From Acanthopleura granulata (taxonomy: Eukaryota > Mollusca > Polyplacophora > Chitonida > Chitonidae), in NCBI GenBank assembly GCA_016165875.1, contig JABBOT010000005.1, positions 22,466,520 through 22,530,519 of the forward strand: a stretch of DNA of 64,000 nt. Direction: 5' to 3'. Numbering within the stretch: position 1 is the first letter of the stretch; every line of letters begins with the position of its first letter. Positions 58,552 to 64,000 of the stretch are shown here, one piece after another. The position numbers were made by a program, and so were the translations under genes. Below the pieces are notes generated by a model. It saw only the letters and a program-made list of their open reading frames with translations, ran no database searches and was not told where the DNA came from.

Positions 58552-61500
58552 ATATATGAAATAAATCAAACAATAGTGTCTTCTTCCATAGTCCAATAAA
58601 TTCATCATAAGTTTACATTATATCCGTCTTAAAAGTCTCATTTATGACAGACTCAATGTATATATCATTAATTGCGATGTTTAATTGTGTGAACTTTACC
58701 ATGAATCGATTTTTGTGTGCCCTCTTTTGATTTAATCCGGTCCATTCTATGATCTTCGCTTCCATCAGTTGTATCTTATCGCACCTGCTCCCCTGTCATG
58801 ATAAATTGCTCGAGTCTATATATATATAAATTCGTTATCCTATTGAAAAGAAAGCTTCAGTAGTGTTTCTTTTTACTCTACAATAACTCCATATCATAAA
58901 AATTTCATATCTATACCTGTCCTTTATATGCACAGTTGTATATATATTTATACACATATATATACGTCACGCCTTGATGTGTCAGTTGTAAAGCCGGTTG
59001 GTTTAGAGCAATCAAATATTAGTATGGCGTAATTAAAACTCGGTCACGATTCCTCAATTAACCTCTGACCCATTGATTACTAGTTCCCAGACATAGTGTT
59101 CGTGTATCGCGGTCTACATAGAGTATGGCATAGCCAGTACTCTCAACCCATATGAATTGCACTGTACAAATATATCATTAAAATAAGAAATGATCAGAAA
59201 ACCCAAACTGTCATAAACGGACAGCTCTGCAAGGTTAATATTAATATAGACTGATATTCACTACAGAGCTCATGACCACCATAACATTTACGCTTTTTCT
59301 GTAACGCTCTGACCCCCAGTCACGCAAATCAGTTAGAATATCGCTTACCGCGATCTTGACTACATTGTGACTAAACACATATCACGTTGAATTATTAACG
59401 GTTGAAGAATTTGCGATTCTGTTAATCTACATGAACTGTAAATCGCTGAGCTTATATCTAATTCATTCGAGATTTAGTAGAGCAAGTTATACGTGGCTAA
59501 GCTGGCAAATGGCATTTCTGGCCACTAAATGCCTGTTTGCCAATGTGACGTTAATTTATACTTAAAGGAGGTCTTACAAACAAGGACCTCGAATTTCCAC
59601 CTTAAACCCTTTGTAGTTATGTTTTATTTCAATTGCACGACATTTTAGCGTGGGGCAACTATTGGAGAACCAAAAGATAAATCGCCAATAGCTAAATATT
59701 CCGCAGGACAGGAAAACATGTCACTGGACGAGACTTCATCAGTGCGAAACTAAAGATGGCATGCGCGATTAAACATCGGTCATTACAAATGTGTTGTGCG
59801 CGTGCCTGGCTACAGCCACTACTGTGCGTCCAGTCCGCGTACTTCGTGTTCCGTTGAGTTTGGAGGCGGGGGATTTGGGCTAATGAAAAAGGAATGGTCA
59901 CGGCAACATGCAGAACCATCGATCGAAGAATAAGCGCTGCAGCATTTAGTTCTTATCAAGTCTTACCAGGTCTCACGAAAAAGAGCCAACTTATGATTTG
60001 CATACATACCGATTTCCGATATAAATGCACCGATCTCCGCCTGCAAGGTTCAATTCTATTTAAGAACGCTTATAGACGAAGGTCTAAAAATCAACACGAT
60101 TTATTGCAGGAAACTGCACAGCACCTAAGCTTAATCACAGATTGTACATCAGGATTGTGACATGTTTCCAGCGGTGCATCAATATATATTGCCTTTTAGA
60201 CCTTGGAGTTTCAAGTAAATCAAAGCTTCAAAGGCGATCCTGTGATTTTTGTGGATGTATATTGTAATGAATGTAGTAGCATTATGGCCTTTATTTGTAG
60301 GAAGAATCGGTGCCGTGTTATATATAAAAGATGTGAATGCACAACTAGACATCCAGACAGATTTTCCCCCTACAATATATTTTCCGGTGAAACCAGACGG
60401 AATTCTATAATTTCCCTTGGCTTGTCTGTTCGTCTTTCTGACTGTCTGGTGCGTGTTTGTCTTTCCCATATGTAGTTTTTCACCCTTATTTTCATGTTTA
60501 AAATACTTCATTGTAACTTGATACGTCTTGGCCTTGGCATTGGCTAAGGCTTAACTGCTTTATTTCTCTAAACAGTTTATATATCTCGCTGAAACACTGA
60601 AATGTGGGTACAGTATAGATTTACCACTACTTAATCTCCTTTATAGCCATGATGGTTTAAAACAAAATGTCGAATGTGAGTCAAACGCTGGAATCCAAGT
60701 TAAAAATAATTAAACTATAAATAAATCACAACTATAAATGTATCACAATTTGAACTTCTCGACACCTAAACTACGCGACATACTGAAGATTTAAATTTTG
60801 ACTAAATTCAGAAGTTGCTTTGTGAAATCGGTCCCAGACGTATTATACCTTGAGTGGTACCAAGATGTGTGTTACAGAACGCCATGGTCATTGTCTTGCG
60901 TTATGCTAGATGTTTTCACCTTATACATGTCTTAAACCAATGTTAACATACGTGTTGAAAGACATATGCAATAAGCGTATCGCCAACAGCCATTAATGAT
61001 CAGCTACAGTTTAATTCCGGGCAAGAGGGGCAAAGACTGGATGCCAATCATTAACATTGTTGAACAATAGTTGACAGAGACAATTACACACAGGATATTA
61101 TAAATCTGTGCTAGGCGTGAAAAGCTGGCGGCTACCATTGGTCCAGTATACCTCCGTCGCGAACACAGGTGTCAGAAGGTCAACGCTGGCAAATGTTCAG
61201 GCTGATGAAATAGCTGTGGTCACGAAAGCTTTGCTCGTACAGGCGGATCATAGGGAGTGCCATTCTGCTAATCACCCGGTCTCGTCAAACACAGTCTGTC
61301 TAATGGTTAATTGGTTTACCTAAATGGTTTGTAAGGTGAGATCTTCAGGACTGTGGTTAGAGGCAGGAGGCATGTTTACACTACAATTCTACTGCTGAAA
61401 TCAGGAGTAGTTCTCCAATCTGGAAGATTCGGGTTCAATATTAATGTGCGGAAATGGCCCAATCCTGTATAGACACAAGTATATTTTCTCAGTTGTAAAA

Positions 61501-61929
61501 GTCCAACCTCGGTGATTTATAGCATGTGTAATATGTTTTATGTCTTTTAATTTCCCTCCTGATCCTAACACTGTCCATCCCCTTCCAGTTTGCATCTGTC
61601 AGTTAGAGAGCCATAATGAATCTCACCCCCCCCCCACCTTAAATGGCGACAAAGATCCAAGCTGGAATAACCATTGTACTGCATGAGTACTGCCGTATAT
61701 ATGTTAATGTTTTGCCGACAAATGGGCATAGCAAAGACAGGAATGAAAACAGGCCAAAACGATTTGACCCTATTTACTACAGCTGTGAATGGTTTCCACA
61801 TTGTAGTCTGTAACCCATAATCCACGTCGTTCAGGATGACCTACATGTAAACCATTACAACTCTCATTTGTCCCAAAAAATCGACCACACTCACCACATT
61901 TCCATTTTGTTGCCGCTTTAATCTACCAA
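58549..61929. other. No gene seen
   Basis: Unique AT-rich sequence. ORFs at 59894-60160 and 60179-60511 overlap on opposite strands or lack domains. A C run lies near 61626. Confidence 0.5.
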
Positions 61930-62480
61930 CCAGTGTGTCACCATCAAGCCCATATTTTCCCAATCTGTTATCATCAAACAAGTTCATTCCCAGTTCGTGC
62001 AATCAATCCAAATCTGTTACCATCAAGCACGCCCTATCCAAGCCTGTCATCATGAAATAAGTACACCTTGTTCCAATTTATACCCTCAATCTCTACTGCA
62101 TCACCACCAAGTACACTATGTCCCAGTTTGTCACTACTGAGTACATCATACCCCAGTCTGTCACTATTATATACACCTTATTCTAGACTGTCACTATACT
62201 AAATAGGTTATATCCCAATCTGTGAGAATAATCAAGCCCAACCAATCCCATCCTTATACTCGAATGCATACTCAACCTAAAAGTGTACACTTTATCCCAC
62301 TGTGATACTTTCAAGCACACCTTATCCCCAGCTGACACTATCTTATCAAACTGGCTCAATGCAAGTGTGACACTATATCAAAAACAAGCTACCCGTGCAC
62401 ATACAGGAAATCCTATGGATGGCCATCATTAAGCATACCTTATATCAATCAGACACTACCAAGTACTGTTAGGGCTCATC
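61930..62480. repeat. Decayed minisatellite, unit about 30 bp
   Basis: The phrase CTGTCAC(T/C)AT(C/T)AAG recurs at least a dozen times at irregular spacing (near 61935, 61964, 62013, 62043, 62098, 62127, 62157, 62187, 62299, 62331 and 62365). It is usually preceded by CCCA(A/G)T and followed by TACACCTTAT or GCACACC. From 62098 to 62187 the spacing is close to 30 bp. The units are strongly diverged. Confidence 0.7.
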
Positions 62481-64000
62481 TGTCACAATCCCTATCTTTA
62501 GAGCCAATGCCAAACAGGCACATGAAAGTTCAATCTCTCACCATATCTGGCTTGCAGAATTCCATTTTATTTATAACATCTAACATCTATATTATATACC
62601 CAATCGCAAATGAATGTATTAACATAAGCAAGCCTTGTACAAATCTGACACAAACACCAAATCTCCTGATTCAATTAAGCGACATATTCCCGTCCTCAGC
62701 TAACACAACTAATCATGGTTTTCAATATAACAGTCTTCAAAATCTTGCTTATAACATGAAATCATTTCCAGTTGATAGGAATTCCAATATATCAGTGATG
62801 ATGTCCATCAAACTTTAGCATTTCATCCTTTCCCAGCCTGGTCAGAACGTGGAATAATTCACCTGTGCCGTCATCATCCCTTAATCTCAGCTCAATCCCC
62901 ATTCGACATACCCATGTGTAATCATATATTGAAAGGCAAATTCAATTCTGATCCCCTTGAAGTCCATTTTGATTTCAATCAAGGAACATAGACCTCTGCA
63001 AATATGTTTTTATTTCTGTCATTCACTCAAAGCTATAGCCCTATTTAACCGGAGTCTTTGTATGTATTCTACTTTGTATAAACAATCCATCTACACGAAC
63101 GTCCGAATAATTTCCGAATGTATTTGCCTGATTCTTTTGGATGTGTCCATAACGAAGTACCAATTAATCCATCGAGGTTCTTGAGAATTCACGTGACTGA
63201 GGGGGTGGGTACCGTTGTATGTGCTCTGTTGACTCTGTGGTCATGTTAAAACAGCCTGGGTAATCGATTGGGCTATAGTTACCCATAATAATGGCCTCAC
63301 AGGTAAACAGTTCTGTTTGATCATCCGGCCCGTGCCGACCAAAGCTCAACCGAAGCAGGCAGCATCAGGCAGTATCCCTGTCACATCGCTGATGCCTGTG
63401 CACTCAATGGTACCATCATCTTAACGTATGAATAATTCAAGTCGTTTTTCCACGCATAGAATTGTATCCTTTGAGTTTCCTTCTCTATACTGAAACTCGT
63501 CCACACATGAGTGTATTTATTCCATGGACAAACACCCATTCTATTCAACAGGACTGTAGATTTATCAGGCTGCATGCTAGTATTATGGTAAATTTTCTCC
63601 CATTGTCCATTGGATAGAATAAATCAGGAGTTGAAAGTATCATTTGCAATGATTTGATTTTTTATACATGTAATAAATAAACAGAGCTTTGAAATTATAA
63701 TTGCCAGTTTGTAATTTAATTTATATTCATTCACATCCTACCATTCACACCACTCCATTAATCTGCTGCCTATACCGCTGGGTATGAACTCGGTAACAGC
63801 ACCAGACTATATGAAGTGAATGTACTTCGCGCGCTCTCGCATTATCCGAAGCCATTCAATATTGATCAACGACGGTGATCCGAACACCTCGATGAGTCAG
63901 AGTATGTTAGGATACAGCAATAAACACACAATTTGAAAGCAGCCTCATAGGGCAGAGAAATCCATTCCGTTAAAAAAAAAAACAAACAATGAATTACATA
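62481..64000. other. No gene seen
   Basis: Unique AT-rich sequence after the decayed minisatellite. A 103-codon ORF at 62507-62818 is rich in Ile, Asn and Ser, as expected from AT-rich non-coding DNA. Confidence 0.5.

Noticed and set aside
58402..58608. Minus-strand ORF of repeated Tyr-Ile
   Set aside because: Translation of an 88-bp AT microsatellite.

Overview
This window is most likely intergenic or intronic DNA from a marine lophotrochozoan, probably a mollusc. The evidence is eukaryotic. It is AT-rich, has no long open reading frame and no operon-like packing, and carries one eukaryotic-type tRNA-Ile gene, long AT and purine tracts and many short minisatellites. It also holds several copies of a tRNA-derived SINE. 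That SINE has a GGCCTCCGTGGCTCAG-type head and a tail ending in CAATCAAATAAATAAAT, a type I associate with bivalve and gastropod genomes. The mollusc assignment rests on recall of that element, not on a gene.

I found no complete protein-coding gene. The longest open frames are 178 and 148 codons. The first reads antisense through a SINE, and the second has no recognisable domain. If a gene spans the window, only small exons could be present. I list six plus-strand and two minus-strand stretches with an acceptor- or donor-like boundary or coding-like composition. The best are 46718-46797, 52748-52865, 54527-54748 and 56673-56771. All are tentative.

Layout: 0-6 kb has SINE fragments and two near-complete SINEs, one flanked by an exact 13-bp target-site duplication. 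6-17 kb is unique AT-rich DNA with microsatellites and the tRNA-Ile(AAU) gene at 9706-9778 (minus). 17.6-18.5 kb has a SINE, a decayed tandem repeat of about 65 bp and a 77-codon ORF. 22.2-22.5 kb is a GC-rich island with a perfect CRE. 26.6-26.8 kb has a long imperfect palindrome. 29.7-30.0 kb has a SINE with a 15-bp target-site duplication beside an older SINE remnant. 35.2-35.7 kb has an 87% identical local duplication. 38.7-38.9 kb has a full-length plus-strand SINE. 41.7-43.2 kb has an exact 55-bp tandem duplication and three tRNA-like heads. 47.8-48.3 kb has a diverged repeat field and a hairpin. 53.26-54.26 kb has a 20-bp minisatellite of about 50 copies with higher-order structure. 57.8-58.5 kb has a SINE and an 88-bp AT tract. 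61.9-62.5 kb has a second, strongly decayed minisatellite.

Only the tRNA gene is a confident functional gene. The rest is mostly a record of retroposition, tandem duplication and repeat decay.
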